Shown here in pieces: positions 1 to 12,015 of a DNA stretch of 64,000 bases (position 1 is the stretch's first letter; the number at the start of each line of letters is the position of its first letter). Under the pieces are notes generated by a model. That model made no database searches and was not told the DNA's origin. It worked only from the letters and a program-made list of their open reading frames with translations. Source of the stretch: Volutella citrinella (lineage: Eukaryota; Ascomycota; Sordariomycetes; Hypocreales; Nectriaceae); assembly GCA_034401135.1 (NCBI GenBank), contig JAWZSP010000003.1, positions 5,146,001-5,210,000 of the forward strand. The letters are read 5' to 3'. The position numbers were made by a program, and so were the translations under genes.

Positions 1-1554
1 TCTTCTCCCAGGTTCTCGGTGATAACATGTGCTTCGAGGTCCTCGGGATATTCTTGACAGCTGCTGGGCGAGCAGCCATTGATATCCCTTCCTTCATCAC
101 CAGATCCACCCCAGGCCCGCAAAACGCACAACTTGTTCGAGATCTGGTCAACATTGGAGACTGGTGCTTGGAATCTTGCATTTCCCTCGACTGCCTCAAC
201 GATCTCCAGCTAGTTTTCCAGTATGAAAACCTCATTCTTCATACGCAAGTTGACGGAGATCAGAGTATGTACCAAAGATTCATTTCCCTCGACATCCTCG
301 GTGACTCTTCTGACGACGCACCAGGCTATCACTCGTGGAGAAGAATGGGCGATTCAACCAGCACGCTATTTGCGCTCGGCTACCACGAGCTCTCGGAAGA
401 GAACGCAACTGGCGTGCCCAGGTTTATCTTCGAGCTTCGCAAGGCGGCCTTTGCGCGCATATACACTGCAGACAAGATGCTCGCCGTGTTTTTGGGCCGT
501 CCCCCAAGAGTTATCCAAGACTACTGCACTTTTGTCCTCCCCACCAGCGATCCTGACTTGTGGAAAGAGGATGGGCCGGGCCATGACTGCGATCCTACCG
601 CTGGCCAGTCGTCGACCCGCGTTGGTTCGCCCGCTTACGAGCCCATAAACTATACTGCCGACACTCGTTGCTCAGCCAGGTTCTCGGCGCTCAAAGAAGA
701 CGTGTTGAAACTGTCACGTCGCCGCCACGCCCCCGGCGCAGGCCAGACAAACTCCAGCGAGGTCAAGTACGCTGCAATCATATAATCCCCTCCTTGGTGC
801 TCTGATACTCATGGTTTCCCAGCAACATTGTTCGCAAAGTCGAAGATCTCTGGGCAAGTCTCCCTGAGCACTTCAAAATGTCAACAAGCGTGCGAGACTC
901 GCCAGGGAGCCCGTTTTGCAAAGACTTTCTCCTCGGCATTCGTCTTGATTATCTGCACACTCTTTTTCTCCTTCACCTTGTGTCCTCGAGGCAAGTCTCC
1001 CAGCCGGGGGGAGAGCTGCTGGGAATAGCGGGAGAGATTCTGGCGCATATAACAGAAGCCGTCATGCTCCGAGGCCGCCTAGTAAACTCGGGCACGTCGT
1101 TGATTTGGAAGGTAAGTCGGGGACTTTTACCCTCCCATCTCACCGGAATACTAACCTGAACCAGGTTGCGCAATACGGCCTTCCAGCGGCAGGCATCATT
1201 TCCCTCACGCTCCTGAACGGCCCTGCCTACGATGATGCAGGAAGGTCATCGAGGGCAAAACTCGTACAGGATCTGAGCGTGCTCGTTGCAGAGCTCAAGG
1301 TTGGGGCCATCATCAGGGCAGGCGAGCCTAATTTTGCCCTATTCAGTCGTGCGACGCGAACTATGCAGAGCTTGCTGGATTCGCTGATGGCTTGGATCCC
1401 GTCCGACTCTCGGTCGCAGACACTTCAGTCAAACCCGGCGGCGGATGTTGCCAATAGCTGGGATTCATACGTGAACCCTGAGACATGGGATTTCGAGATC
1501 GATTTCTGGGCCAATCTTGCTGATCATCCGACGCTCCTCAGTCATGAGAAGTAG
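1..1554 (+). CDS. Fungal transcription factor, C-terminal part (5' end outside window)
   Basis: This is the 3' part of a fungal-specific transcription factor of the Zn2Cys6 type. Model: exon <1-766, intron 767-822 (gtacgc...cag), exon 823-1111, intron 1112-1164 (gtaagt, ctaac branch, ccag), exon 1165-1554. The first exon carries the fungal transcription-factor homology domain signature: a Leu-Arg-Lys-rich helix followed by a Gly-Arg-Pro-Pro-Arg stretch, which in this family sits near the start of the second half. Splicing restores one frame through the helical middle region to the stop at 1552-1554. The DNA-binding zinc cluster would lie upstream of base 1 and cannot be seen. A possible splice acceptor (cccag) at 7-11 means the first exon may begin there. 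Expected in the nucleus; target genes unknown. The family call is firm, the exact exon ends less so. Confidence 0.8.
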
Positions 1555-2102
1555 TGATGAGAGTAGCAATATGACGTTCTGTAGCACTAATAGCCCAGTG
1601 TATGACAGCCTCATTTGGTGCCCTGAAAATGACAAATGGCCCGGTTGGCCGCCTCTCCGCTGTCCCCGAAACGCATGACTGGAGTTGATGTGTAACGTGT
1701 CCAGCATTTACCATCCAACTAACATAAGATTACATCAGGATGCCACCTTGCCGCGTGATCCCGATGGCAACCCATAGCAACAGCTTTGGAAAGTCTGCTA
1801 GATTACTACCCAGGTCTTCGCGGTCTCTTGAGCCAGGTAAAATGCAGAGGGCATTTGCTCTATTTATCCATTACCGTTTTGCTATCGCCGTCCTCGACGC
1901 AAAGCTCGGCAAAAGCGGAGTTCGGCCAGATCGGTGTAAGAGGGTCGACGACAATCAGGCGGTGTGATCGTGACAGTCGGGGGTTGACAATAAACCATAG
2001 GTAGGGTATTCAGGACGCCGATTAGATCAAATCGCTTTCAAAAAGTGCTCCGGGGCCTGACTCAAGGCGATATTTGCAACCTTCCTCTTATTCATTGCTA
2101 AT
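1555..2102. other. Intergenic, no gene seen
   Basis: This spacer separates the transcription factor from the decarboxylase relic. A short open stretch around 1760-1840 looks mildly protein-like, but I could not connect it to a family or extend it, so I do not call it. Confidence 0.5.
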
Positions 2103-3513
2103 ATGCACTATACTGTGGCGGCTCAGCCAAGTGGTGCCATCACTGGCATGAGCCTGGCCGAATACCTATTCCTACGGTTAACTCAGCTCGGTATTGGCTC
2201 GGTGCATGGTGTTCCTGGCGATTACAATCTCACGCTTCTGGACTTCCTCCAGCCAGCGGGCTTGCATTGGGTTGGAAACGCCAATGAGCTGAATGCCGGC
2301 TACACAGCAGACGGATACGCCAGGGTCAAAGGACTCTCCGCACTCATCACCTCATTTGGCGTCGGAGAGCTGTCAGCAATCAACGCAATAGCCGGGGCAT
2401 ACGCAGAAAAGTCTCCAGTGGCCCACATTGTCGGCACGCCGCCGTTGAGTGCCCAGAACGCCGGATCATGCCTTCATCATTCCCTTGGCGACGGAAACCT
2501 CCGAGTATTTGCAGACGTTTGCAAGGCCTTCTACGGTGGTACAAGCAAATCTATCCGATGCCGGTAAGGCTCCGGAGTTGATTGATGCAACCCTCAAACA
2601 ATGTGTGCTCGAGAGTCGGCCAGTTTACATTGAGATTCCAACCGATCTCGTGATGGCTAGGGTCCTCCCACCTGCGAAACCGATAGACCTCGATCCAACA
2701 GGGCATGATGACGGGTCAGAGGATACGATCTTGAATCTTCTCATTGCGAAACTACAAAAATCCAGAAAGTCGCTGATTATCGTGGATGGATTTGCTGCGA
2801 GGTTTGGGGTCGACAACGAGATCAACACCCTGGTCGAATTGAGCGGCATCCCGACCTTGACAACGCCATTCGGTAAGGGTCTGATAACTGAATCGATTTC
2901 AAACTTTCAGGGCGTTTTTGCGGGGTCAATAGATGATCCTGCCCACCTTTGTTGGGTCCAAAGCCGAGACCTGGTCCTTCACCTTGGTCCGCTTCCCTCG
3001 GACATCAACACATTTGGATTTACCGCATTGCCCAAGACTCAGTCTACTATTGTGCTTGAAAAGTCTGTCCTATACATCCCGAGCTCGGATGGCAAGATAT
3101 CCGAGTACTGTGGGTTCTCCATCTCGTCCCTCTTGGGCAAACTGATCCAGAGGTTGAGGCTGGGTGGCATCCCTGATGTCGAGCCATTCCCGCCAAACCT
3201 TAGCCATCCACGACAGCTTTTGGCAGAGTTGGAGAAGCCATACGACAAATCTATTGTGGATCAGTATTCATTTTGGCTTCGAATGTCCAAATTCTTGCGG
3301 CCTCAAGACATCATCCTCACCGAGACGGGCACATCCTCCTACGGCGGCCAGTCATTTGTACTGCCAAAGGATACAAAGCTTATAAACTCATCCATCTGGC
3401 TTTCAATCAGATACGCACTTGCAGCTTGTCAAGGATCCGCCCTTGCTCAGCGAGACATGGCAGCCGAGGGCAGCAGAATACGTGAGAGTCCGCAACAGCA
3501 AGGGGTGGTCTAG
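2103..3513 (+). pseudogene. Pyruvate decarboxylase relic, frameshifted and C-terminally truncated
   Basis: The N-terminal half matches a thiamine-diphosphate-dependent pyruvate decarboxylase. It has the Gly-Val-Pro-Gly-Asp-Tyr-Asn-Leu stretch, a Asn-Ala-Asn-Glu-Leu-Asn-Ala-Gly segment holding the catalytic Glu, and the paired His of the LHH motif followed by GDGN. Homology begins in the frame of 2103 and continues in the next frame from about 2530. One surplus base at roughly 2523-2530 explains this, and there is no room for an intron. The second part (about 2530-3490) covers the central domain and the start of the third domain up to the Ala-Cys-Gln-Gly-Ser-Ala-Leu-Ala segment. The frame then ends at 3513, before the GDG...N motif that binds Mg-TPP. 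The total is about 470 residues against the usual 560-580. A conserved Gly before that segment is Arg here. Both lesions point to a non-functional copy, although a sequencing error could explain the frameshift alone. Confidence 0.8.
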
Positions 3514-3605
3514 GCATAACTGGCCATTTCAGGCAATTTTTCTAGTAAAACATTCTCGGAAACCAACAACCACGATATTGTAACAAACACCTGTGTCTGC
3601 AAGCT

Positions 3606-4456
3606 CTACAGATTCGTCATGGGGCACCTCCCCCGCGGCCCATCACCATCCGCAGGCACAAGCCCCAAGATGCTCTCCCCAGTCATCTGTCTGAACATGT
3701 CCATTGAGTCAAAGTAGGTGTCGAGAGCCGTGATTTTGAACTGATCGTCAACCTCGGCGACTGTAACTCCCCTGAGGTCGATGACCTTGCCAGTTGCCTT
3801 AATAGTGACCTTCTCGCCCCGGCTACACGTTCGTTAGTCCCAACTCATCATCACCAGACGTTGCATCAGCACACTTACTCATTCATTGCGGTGTAGTCGC
3901 GGTCAAAGGTCCCCCAGTGCCGCCACCGAAAGGCCACCTTTGGCGGAGGGCTGTAGACCTCCAGGACCTCCCAGACAAAGACGGGCATCATGCGCTTGAA
4001 CGTCTTGTGGCTGGAAGAGAAGTCGTTGTGCTCCGGGCTGTAGAACCTGTTGGGCTCGATGATGGCGTTGTAGGTGCCGAGCCTGGCCATGTCGTCGGCC
4101 GTCTGGGCGCGGCCGCCGTTGACGCGGAACGAGTACTTTTCCTTGCTGATGGTGCGCCACTCGTTGACCTGCGGCTTGTACGAGGCTTCAATCTCCCAGT
4201 TCTTGACCAGGTTCTCGACGAGCTCTTCGAGGCTCCCGGCTGGGTGGTTCATCTGCTTGGCTGTCGTCTGGTGAGCTCGCGATGCGCGTCGACAGGACAA
4301 GGGCGGGCTCGACATACTCTCCTCCCAGACCTTGCGCGACTTGGCGTAGTCTGGCTTCCGGTTGAATCGCCACTGCACATCGTCCTTGAGAACCGCATCG
4401 GGGTCCAGATAAAAGTCCGGGAACGCAGGCGCGCTGGGTTCGGCCTTGTCGGACAT
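3606..4456 (-). CDS. SnoaL-like / pathogenesis-related-type protein
   Basis: Three exons on the minus strand: 4318-4456, 3879-4260 and 3606-3822, with introns 4261-4317 (gtatgt...gacag) and 3823-3878 (gtaagt, ctaac branch, gtag). The spliced protein is 245 residues. The N-terminus is acidic and Pro-rich and begins at the Met at 4456. Joining exons 1 and 2 recreates a conserved Glu-Thr-Lys segment followed by a Gly-Ser-Leu-Glu-x-x-Val-Glu-Asn-Leu-Val-Lys-Asn-Trp-Glu-type helix. This is the hallmark of the fungal and plant family annotated as pathogen-related protein with an NTF2/SnoaL-like fold. The rest is the predicted alpha+beta barrel. There is no signal peptide, so it is probably cytosolic. 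The biochemical role is not established for this family. A TATAAAT on the minus strand at 4613-4607 fits a promoter. Confidence 0.8.
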
Positions 4457-4606
4457 GTTGACCAAAGGTGCTATCGATATCGGCGGCGTAAAGGCGGGCG
4501 GGCGTGGCGTGACACGGCACGGCACGGCACACGTCAATCAGAGGACGAGGGCAATGGGGAGCATCTATCAGGATCAAAATGTCGCTTCCGAGCCGAGTGC
4601 GGCTGC

Positions 4607-4613
4607 ATTTATA
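4607..4613 (-). promoter_or_regulatory. TATA-like element
   Basis: TATAAAT on the minus strand, about 150 bases before the ATG at 4456. It is placed to serve the SnoaL-like gene. Confidence 0.4.
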
Positions 4614-7600
4614 CCTCAATGGCTCGGCAACCCGCGGGTGTCACACACAAGGCTCAGCTTCATCGACCCGGCGAGGCATGTGTCTCCGAGGAGGACGTCT
4701 TCCGAAACCGCGGAATGCCGCAGATTCTGCCACGCGCGCTGGCGCCGGACACGGCAATTTCATTCTCTGTGGGCTGCATATGCATGTCTTGGTGCGGCCA
4801 GACCAAGCCTGCAGCCCAATTGCAGACACACTATTTACTCCATGCCTCGCCCGGACGCGGGATCCAAGGACCAGGCCGACATTCGCACCTCTCGGGCACC
4901 ATCCCCTGGCCCGTGGACCAACGCCTCGCGCCAGGTGAGACATATCAGGATGCACCGGGACGATATCTACAGTACCCGGCAAATCCTCCGACTGCCTCTC
5001 GCCCCCAAGCCGTTCAACGGTTCAACGTGGCCATCCATGCACATCGGGTCCGGCCGCTGCCAACCCGAGATGTGTTCACTGAGAGTCGTCGAATTACCAA
5101 TCGGCGCCGCTACAGCCTCACATCGTATCGGTGCAGACTTGCCGCAAGCCCAGCATTCGAGACCGGGCCATCTGTGCCCAAGAACACAAATGCGCGGGAT
5201 GATGCTTGTTACCTGTCAATCCTCTCCTCGACGCGGGAGTCGCGGCAGCTGCAATCAGGCAAAACTGAGCGCTCCTCGAAGCCAAAGGACCGATTTGTCA
5301 CAAGCCATGGAGGAATCCAGACGCCGCAGCGTCGCATCTGCTTGCCCCAAGGATCTGACGGTAGGCTTCGTCGCCGGTCCCCCCGGCAAGCCCCAGACGC
5401 GATGCGGCCTTGGCCACCAATCACATCGCTGCAGACGGTCAGCCGTTGGCTTGCGGCTGCATATCGGGACCCCGAGCTTCTGGAGGCGCATCTGAGGAGT
5501 CGGTACTCATCTGCAAGATATTGGACGGAAATTAGGGCCAAGGCGTAGGTTTTTTTTTCCTTTCGTTTTCGTTTTCTCAACTCCCTGGAAGACCGAAAAA
5601 TCAGTCCCAACCCCGCGCAGGCTCAAGTGCCGACCTAACCCTTGTGCACAGCATGAATAGTCCAGCAGTTGGTGGCACACGAGTTGCACAACATTGAAAC
5701 GAGACGCATGGCAATGTCAGCATGCGCTGACATGCAGAGCTTTGGTCATGGGGCGGGGAAAGCGATGCCTTTGATGGTGAGAAATGCCGTGCTCGGTGCT
5801 GCGGCCACGTCTGCCATCCATCACAAGCCAGTCATGGTCGGTCCAAGCCTGCATCATGCCTGCTCCACGGTTCCTTCAATGTCGTTAGCTCCCGACTCCC
5901 CAAGCAATGCGGGCGGGAGGGTCCCACTTTGATCCTACCAACCCGGTTGTGGTAATTACGGCATGTCGCCACCGTGATCCTGCACATTCGCCATCTTCAC
6001 TCACCACGCCATGAGAGGACTGCATTCCGCCTTAGAGTGCACACCAACGATGATTCGCACTCAGTGTTCTTGGTCTCCGGATCCTCTCGAAACATGAAAG
6101 AAGAGGACAGCACCAGATTGGCTCTTCAAGGGCCATGCAGGACATCATTGCCCACATGATGCAGGCGTATAGATGCAGCATCCCCAGTTCCCGTTCTCGA
6201 GAGTCAAAAGTCTCCCTGCACAAAGGCCTTTAACTGGGTGGCGACCCAATATGAGCTTCTCCATCCGTTGCACTAGTATCATCGAGGAGAAGAGAACGTT
6301 CAGGCCAGCTTAGCCGTAGCCGATATATGTAGCCATAAGAGGCTGATGACCTTCGTCCAGAGCCTGCATTTGCAAGACTATGTGTTTGAGGAGGCCAGTA
6401 GTCACCAACTGGTGTTGGCAATTGATCGATGAGTGATATCAGTGTCCTCGGAAATCGAAAGCCTGGAGTAGCAGGGTCATGCCCCGGAAGGCCTCTGCCG
6501 ATGACTGGATTTGAGGCTGTTGATTAGAGAGCTAAACGTCGTGATATCAACATACCTCTTCGTCATAAGACCCAGTAGTTAGGTGTCGATATTTTTGTTA
6601 GTAATGAAAGCAAAGCATCAAATATTCTCCTCCTTAATACGGGTCCTCCGCTGGTGTCGGACTTGTTACCCTGGCCGACTCATACGCAGCATAGGCCCCC
6701 TTCACGCATGCCCAGGCAAATAATAGTCTGCCAAATCAACTATCCGTTGTGTTATCACAGCTCGGTCAATCGAATAAATCTTCCACACGTTCCGCTCCCG
6801 GACACTACCGCCAAATCGAAACCAATATCTTGCACATAGATGCGATGTGACATGAGAGACAGCCAGCAGTGAACAACGCAGTGCTTTGGTGGTAGAAAAC
6901 GAACGCGCAGTGGTACCAAGGGCTAACTTCTAGAGCAAGATGAGATATAACCGCAAGCAGAGGCGGATATTTCACAGGGGAGGGCTTACCACATAGTAGG
7001 GACCTTCATGTTGCTAGTGTCATAGCATCTAGTTTTATATCGCCAAAACAGACTGGGCCAGCATGCCGTTTCTACGTCAGGCCATCAATTGCCATCAATC
7101 ACAGCAGCTTTATAAACTGATAGGTCAAGCATTCATTCTTCTCGCTTTGGCAGACCAAAATCAGTTTGCTTCTCCACGGCCGGATTTGTCGTGCTCTTCT
7201 ACGATCTAGTGCTTCTGAAACATGTCAAGCTGGAATTAACCCAGTCCATCCCGCCGAGCCCGATTAAACTGCATGAGATAGAAAAAGGACTAGTTCTCTA
7301 TAGGAGTAGTGCTCTATTATAGTTTGAGCGAAGGTTCAGCCGGTCGAATGTGTGCAGCGGTGCGTGTAGGAACTTTGAAGTTGAAGTCATGATTGGAGTC
7401 AGATTTGGAACACTATGTCTTGAGATGTGGACACACCCTCACGAAAACCTAGCTACGAAGCAGTTCCCTATTATTCTCTAAGCCCCCTTTGACATCTTGC
7501 AACAGAGGAGTGTGCTGGCAAGGTTGCGATGAGGCAAAGTTCAATGTTGCTGTAGGGTAATGGTGATGCAGTAACAGGAATGATGGAGCTCTCTCCTATC

Positions 7601-9302
7601 GGCTCTCTCAAGGGGTAGTGAAATAGTTTAGCAGGATTTCCTTTTTTTGTCTTGTTCGTTTTTGAGTCTGGTAGTAGGCTATTAAGACGATGTCTAGTAT
7701 GCAGCGAACTGTTACTGAGTTGGACGGTGCATGTTAAGGCTTCAATATAGCTTGGGCGCCGCATTGAGTACCAAGGAAGTAAACGACAAGATTTCTTGAA
7801 ATGATCTATTTCAGACGGCTTTTCAATTTCCGTTCTAATTATTCTTCGATATTGTCCAATATATTCGTTCCTGACCTCCGCTTGATGGGGAACCGGAACG
7901 CAGATAGACCTTCGCAGATCCGTGTTTGCACCCGGAATAGGGACGAATGCCTCTACATTGAATGACCAGGATTGATTGATGCACGACTGTATCAGCAAGC
8001 TCTATCCCTAGCTGAATAGGACGGCCTAATGCCGACAACCACATCAATTGATACGGCCATCATGGTCGACGGGAGCATGGGCGGCGGGCCCGGTTGCAAT
8101 GCCGTGGACCGCCATCAGACTCGGACAACGGCTTTTCGGAATTTTCCGCAGGGAAGATGCCCAAGCGATGACTATATGGTGATCTCGTCCTGCATTTAAG
8201 GGCTGCTGGCCCTGTGTTTCGCCTGGCCTATTCTGGGATACGAGTGACGCGGATCGGCCGAGAATACGGACCATCTCAAACAAGGCCCGGCTCAGGAAAG
8301 GGCACACGTTGTCACATGGGCAACAATACAACCAGCTGATCTAGACGTGGGCCTTGGGCCGTGGCGATTCCCGAATCTACGCGGAATCGACACGCCCATT
8401 TGCTGAGGCCGGGCAGAGTGTTGTGTTGATCGTAGGGATCGGCGATGAATGGTGAAGGAGGGCCGGCCTCGTGCTAATTTACCGCGTACGTTAGGGCATT
8501 GGTGGGCCACGGCTGAGGACCCGGACAGCCTACGAGATAGCGTGGAGATGAAGCAAAGGATAGGCATGACAAAGGATCCCGTCCAAGCGCCTTTACGAAG
8601 GCCCACCTATCATGGAGACTGCATTCTAAACACGAGTGGATGAAGGCGAAAAACTGAAGGGATAAACAAAATTAACAATGGGCAATTGGCGGTCGAATTC
8701 CGGGGTGGTTGCATCATTGCAGCATGAATAACAGAATCGTCCCAGAGTGTCGTCTCGTAACAGGCCCAATGGGGAAATGATGACGCGCCATAGGGCTGCT
8801 CAGCCTCACTCCCCTATCTCGTCTGGGACAAGCAGAGCGTTCCCTGGCCTATCACGGAGCGCTGAGAAATAGGGAGGAAATAGGCAGACGGACAAGGGCA
8901 GAGGCACTTCAATGGTACAGTCAGCACCTTAAGGGCCGAACCCCGACCGATGACAGCGGGCGACGGAGACGAGAATTGTCAGTGGGCGGACGCTACGGGC
9001 ACGTCCTGTCCATGCGCTGCAGACTGGGAGGAGAATGAACTTGGTCTCGAAGAAAAAAAGAAAAAGACTGGGGCGTGCCCGCTTATTCCCCTGGGATGGT
9101 GATGGAGGTGCGTGTACCTATACCTATCTGTAGTACCCGACTCCACGGCGGGATTCTAGTCCACGCTTACGGGGTGCTCATGTAGGAACCACGCGGTTGC
9201 CAATGCTTGGCTCGACGCCGGCAAACATCCAACGCCTGCAGAATTCTGCACACTTGGCAGAGGGTGAGTCTACCGGGTAGTGAGTGTGCGGACGGGTAGA
9301 CT

Positions 9303-9381
9303 GTGAACATGTCACTGTGGAATGTGAACATGTAGTCGCTGTCCAGTCATCACTGGCTGCGGGATTAGACGGTGAACATGT
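9303..9381 (+). repeat. Three copies of a 10-bp motif (gtgaacatgt)
   Basis: The identical decamer occurs at 9303-9312, 9324-9333 and 9372-9381. No other feature is associated with it. Confidence 0.6.
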
Positions 9382-9560
9382 TTTTCACTGTCGCCAGATG
9401 CAAGAGTCCATTCACCAGGCGACACTTGGAAAACTCTTGCGGTTTCCCCTGCACTAGCTCCAGGCCGCAACCGAGAGTCAGCAGTGAATGGATATGTGAC
9501 GGGCCCAGCAAATGCAGGTACAGGACGCCGTCGCCGTGGGGGCGAGGGTGAGGCCCCTCA

Positions 9561-9631
9561 GGAACCAGCCCAGCAGCCAATGCCCCGTCGACACATCTGC
9601 TGCGGTGCTGGCTGCTGGCTGGGCTGGTTCC
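9561..9631. repeat. Imperfect inverted repeat
   Basis: The left arm at 9561-9579 is the reverse complement of 9609-9631 except for a 4-base insertion in the right arm. The arms enclose a loop of about 29 bases. It could form a GC-rich hairpin; function unknown. Confidence 0.55.
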
Positions 9632-10823
9632 TCTGCTGGTTCCATCGGTTCGGCGTCCAACACACCTCTGCAGACGGTAGCTACTGCAGGGCCAGCAGCG
9701 CCTGATGCTTGTGTGCCCTGGGCATATTGGAACTGTCTTGGCTGTTTGTCTGATGTGTGCACCCCCTCCTCCAGTACTGGGCCTTCTGCGATAAGAGCGA
9801 CAGGCCCTCCCCTCCTTTACAAAATCTCGCACGCCAACGTATCACAGTGACATTATTGTTTGATAGTCGGGATGCGCGCATCCTGGGGCCAGCTCCCACA
9901 TCTCATTCTCAGATCCTTGTCTCAGCTGCTCGCGGGGACTGAGGAATGGGAGTGGCCGCAATGCGTCGTCATGGCCTCACATACGGGATTACGACCACGG
10001 AGAAATCGGGATTAGCATCGCGGTCTCACTGCCACAGAGTCTGGGGGACGCACGCGAAAAGACGGCGTCGGAGCCCACTGCCATGCCGTCTTGCCATTCC
10101 GTCCGCTGCCATGCCATGCCGTGCCACGCCCACGCCGTTGTGTGTATCGTATCGCTTCCGCATCCTCCAGCCCGCCGCCGATCTTGCCCGTCCCCGTCCC
10201 AGTGGCCCCTGGGCTCGGCCCCGACGGATCTGGCAAGCCGCGCCGATTCGGCTGGCAGGCCCTGTGGTGGAACACGAGCAAGAGTGGGCGCTGCGAGGGA
10301 TCCCATGTCCGTGACACTCCGTCATAATCTCGGGGCCGTTGTTTGGTGCTGCCAACATGAACGCCGTTGGTCGTGTTACTCTGATGCCCGTGGGGATCGC
10401 GCAGAGTCGAGACGAACTGCATCTGGGCCATCGCAACCCACAGACTCTCTCGCAAGATCTTCAAGAATGACGTAGTTGACTAACCGAGGCGAGGCCATCT
10501 ATCTACTCAATTGCCTCTCCCCGTTTCCAGCCTGCGCACCTGGAAAGGACAGGTGGGGGGGAATATCCAAACGCTTCATTATACCAGGTCAGATTCCTTT
10601 CCTTCTAACATTTGTCGCCGTCGTCCCTCTCTATGCACCGAAACCCAGGTGAGATGTAATAGTCCCAACTCAAGAAATAACTGCCATGTAATAAAAAAAC
10701 AAGGACGACATGCCCGAGACAATAGACTCATGTACAACGCAATGATGATGTGATGATGATAATGTAAACCGCCATTATAAAACCGTGAAATCAAGCAGGG
10801 CGCTCGTTCGTAAAGAAGAGAGC

Positions 10824-12015
10824 TTATTTCTTCTTGACCTCAATCGACAGCGTCGGCACGTGGAACGTGACAAACTTGGGCGACGAGTAGGCTTCGGTGC
10901 CCAGGGACATATAGCCCAGGTAGTAGGTGTTGTCGGGCGGGTTGAATTTGGCCTGCTTGGGCGTGTTGAGGATTTCCTTGATGAGGGGCATCAGGTCGCC
11001 CGTGAAGTGCTCGGCCGGCGAGTCCGAGTACCACGTCAGGACCGACTGGCCCTCGCCGTTCTCACCCGAGTAGAGGATGCTGTGGATAGTCAGTCAGAAT
11101 TTCACACCAACAGACAAAGGGAGGGGACAAGTGAAGAAAAGGGCCCACGTACAAGTCGGTGCCGTCTAGGGTCATGGTGCTGATCTTGTTCTTGTCGGGC
11201 ATACCAATGGGCTGCGTGGCAGGTCCAATGGCAGCGAACCACACCATGATTTCGTGCGAGGCCGTCTTGGAGTCGGACGACTTGGTCTTGTCTGTGTGCA
11301 AGAACATATCCATGGCGACGTTGGCGTTGACCTGCTGGGCCTCGAGCGCGGTGCGGTCCGTCTTGGCGGCCGTCTCGTTGCCCAGGCCGTAGGTCCAGTC
11401 GAAGTCGAGGTTGATGGAGTCGATGCCGTCGAGGCGCAGCGGGAAGACGTCGTCGACCAGTACGTTAGGGAAGGCGTGCACAGGCTGGCTGGGGTTGACG
11501 TCGGCGTACTCCCACGTCACGGACCATTCGGGCGCCGACAGCTTCGTCGGGTAGGTCTGGTTGTTGAAGATGCTGACCTGCGTGGTTGTGAGTTGCTTGT
11601 CATGATGCGCGCGATAAATGCCAGGCATTGAGAGCGAAGCGTAGGGCGAGGCGAGGCGAGGCAATACGTACATTCATACACAAACCACCCTGATCTCCTT
11701 CATTCCAACCCCACTGGTTAGGATTGACTGTCTGATCAGCTCTCTGCATCTTGCGGGCAGTCCAGATCACCACTCACGCGTGTAAGACTGTCCCTTTGTC
11801 AGTGGATGGATACCCATGGCCTTGTCGCAATATTTCGTGACGGAGACGGTGTTGTTGATGCGAACGCCGGGACCGCCGTTGCCATTGTTGTCTGGCGGCT
11901 GGAACAACGGGCCCTGGCCTGACGAAGATCGGCCCTGCTCGAGGGCGAGCAACACGCCGAGCGTGACGCCTATGGGGAGGGCCAGGAGGCCGAAGTTAAC
12001 TGCCCAGCGGAACAT
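10824..12015 (-). CDS. Glycoside hydrolase family 12 (endoglucanase/xyloglucanase type), N-terminally anchored
   Basis: Four exons on the minus strand: 11778-12015, 11672-11727, 11153-11577 and 10824-11079, with introns 11728-11777, 11578-11671 and 11080-11152. The product is 324 residues. Residues about 5-27 form a hydrophobic segment that can be a signal anchor or signal peptide, followed by a Ser/Gly/Asn-rich linker to about residue 55. The GH12 jelly-roll domain follows, with the expected Trp-Gly-Trp-Asn start after the first splice, a Glu-Ile-Met-Val-Trp segment carrying the likely nucleophile Glu207, and a Gly-Thr-Glu segment carrying the likely acid/base Glu302. The family cleaves beta-1,4-glucan or xyloglucan with retention. 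A linker between the hydrophobic N-terminus and the catalytic domain is unusual for classical secreted GH12 enzymes. The upstream ATG at 12036 is in frame, but the Met at 12015 gives the better N-terminus. Confidence 0.85.

Larger units (their letters stand above)
4614..10823. other. Long gene-poor region (about 6.2 kb)
   Basis: No gene could be supported. Long open frames between 4620 and 5550 occur in several frames at once, are rich in Arg, Pro and Ser and lack recognisable motifs, as expected from GC-rich non-coding DNA. An open minus-strand frame at 7471-7998 (175 codons) has no recognisable domain. Small repeats lie at 9303-9381 and 9561-9631. The region may be regulatory or hold non-coding transcripts, but nothing in the sequence proves it. 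Confidence 0.5.

Noticed and set aside
3917..5548. Plus-strand open frame of 543 codons
   Set aside because: It runs antisense through the SnoaL-like gene and then into GC-rich DNA. Composition is Arg/Pro-rich, no motif is present, and a second frame (4446-5495) is open as well.
7471..7998. Minus-strand open frame of 175 codons
   Set aside because: No recognisable domain, no clear splice partners and mixed composition. It could be a remnant, but it cannot be supported.
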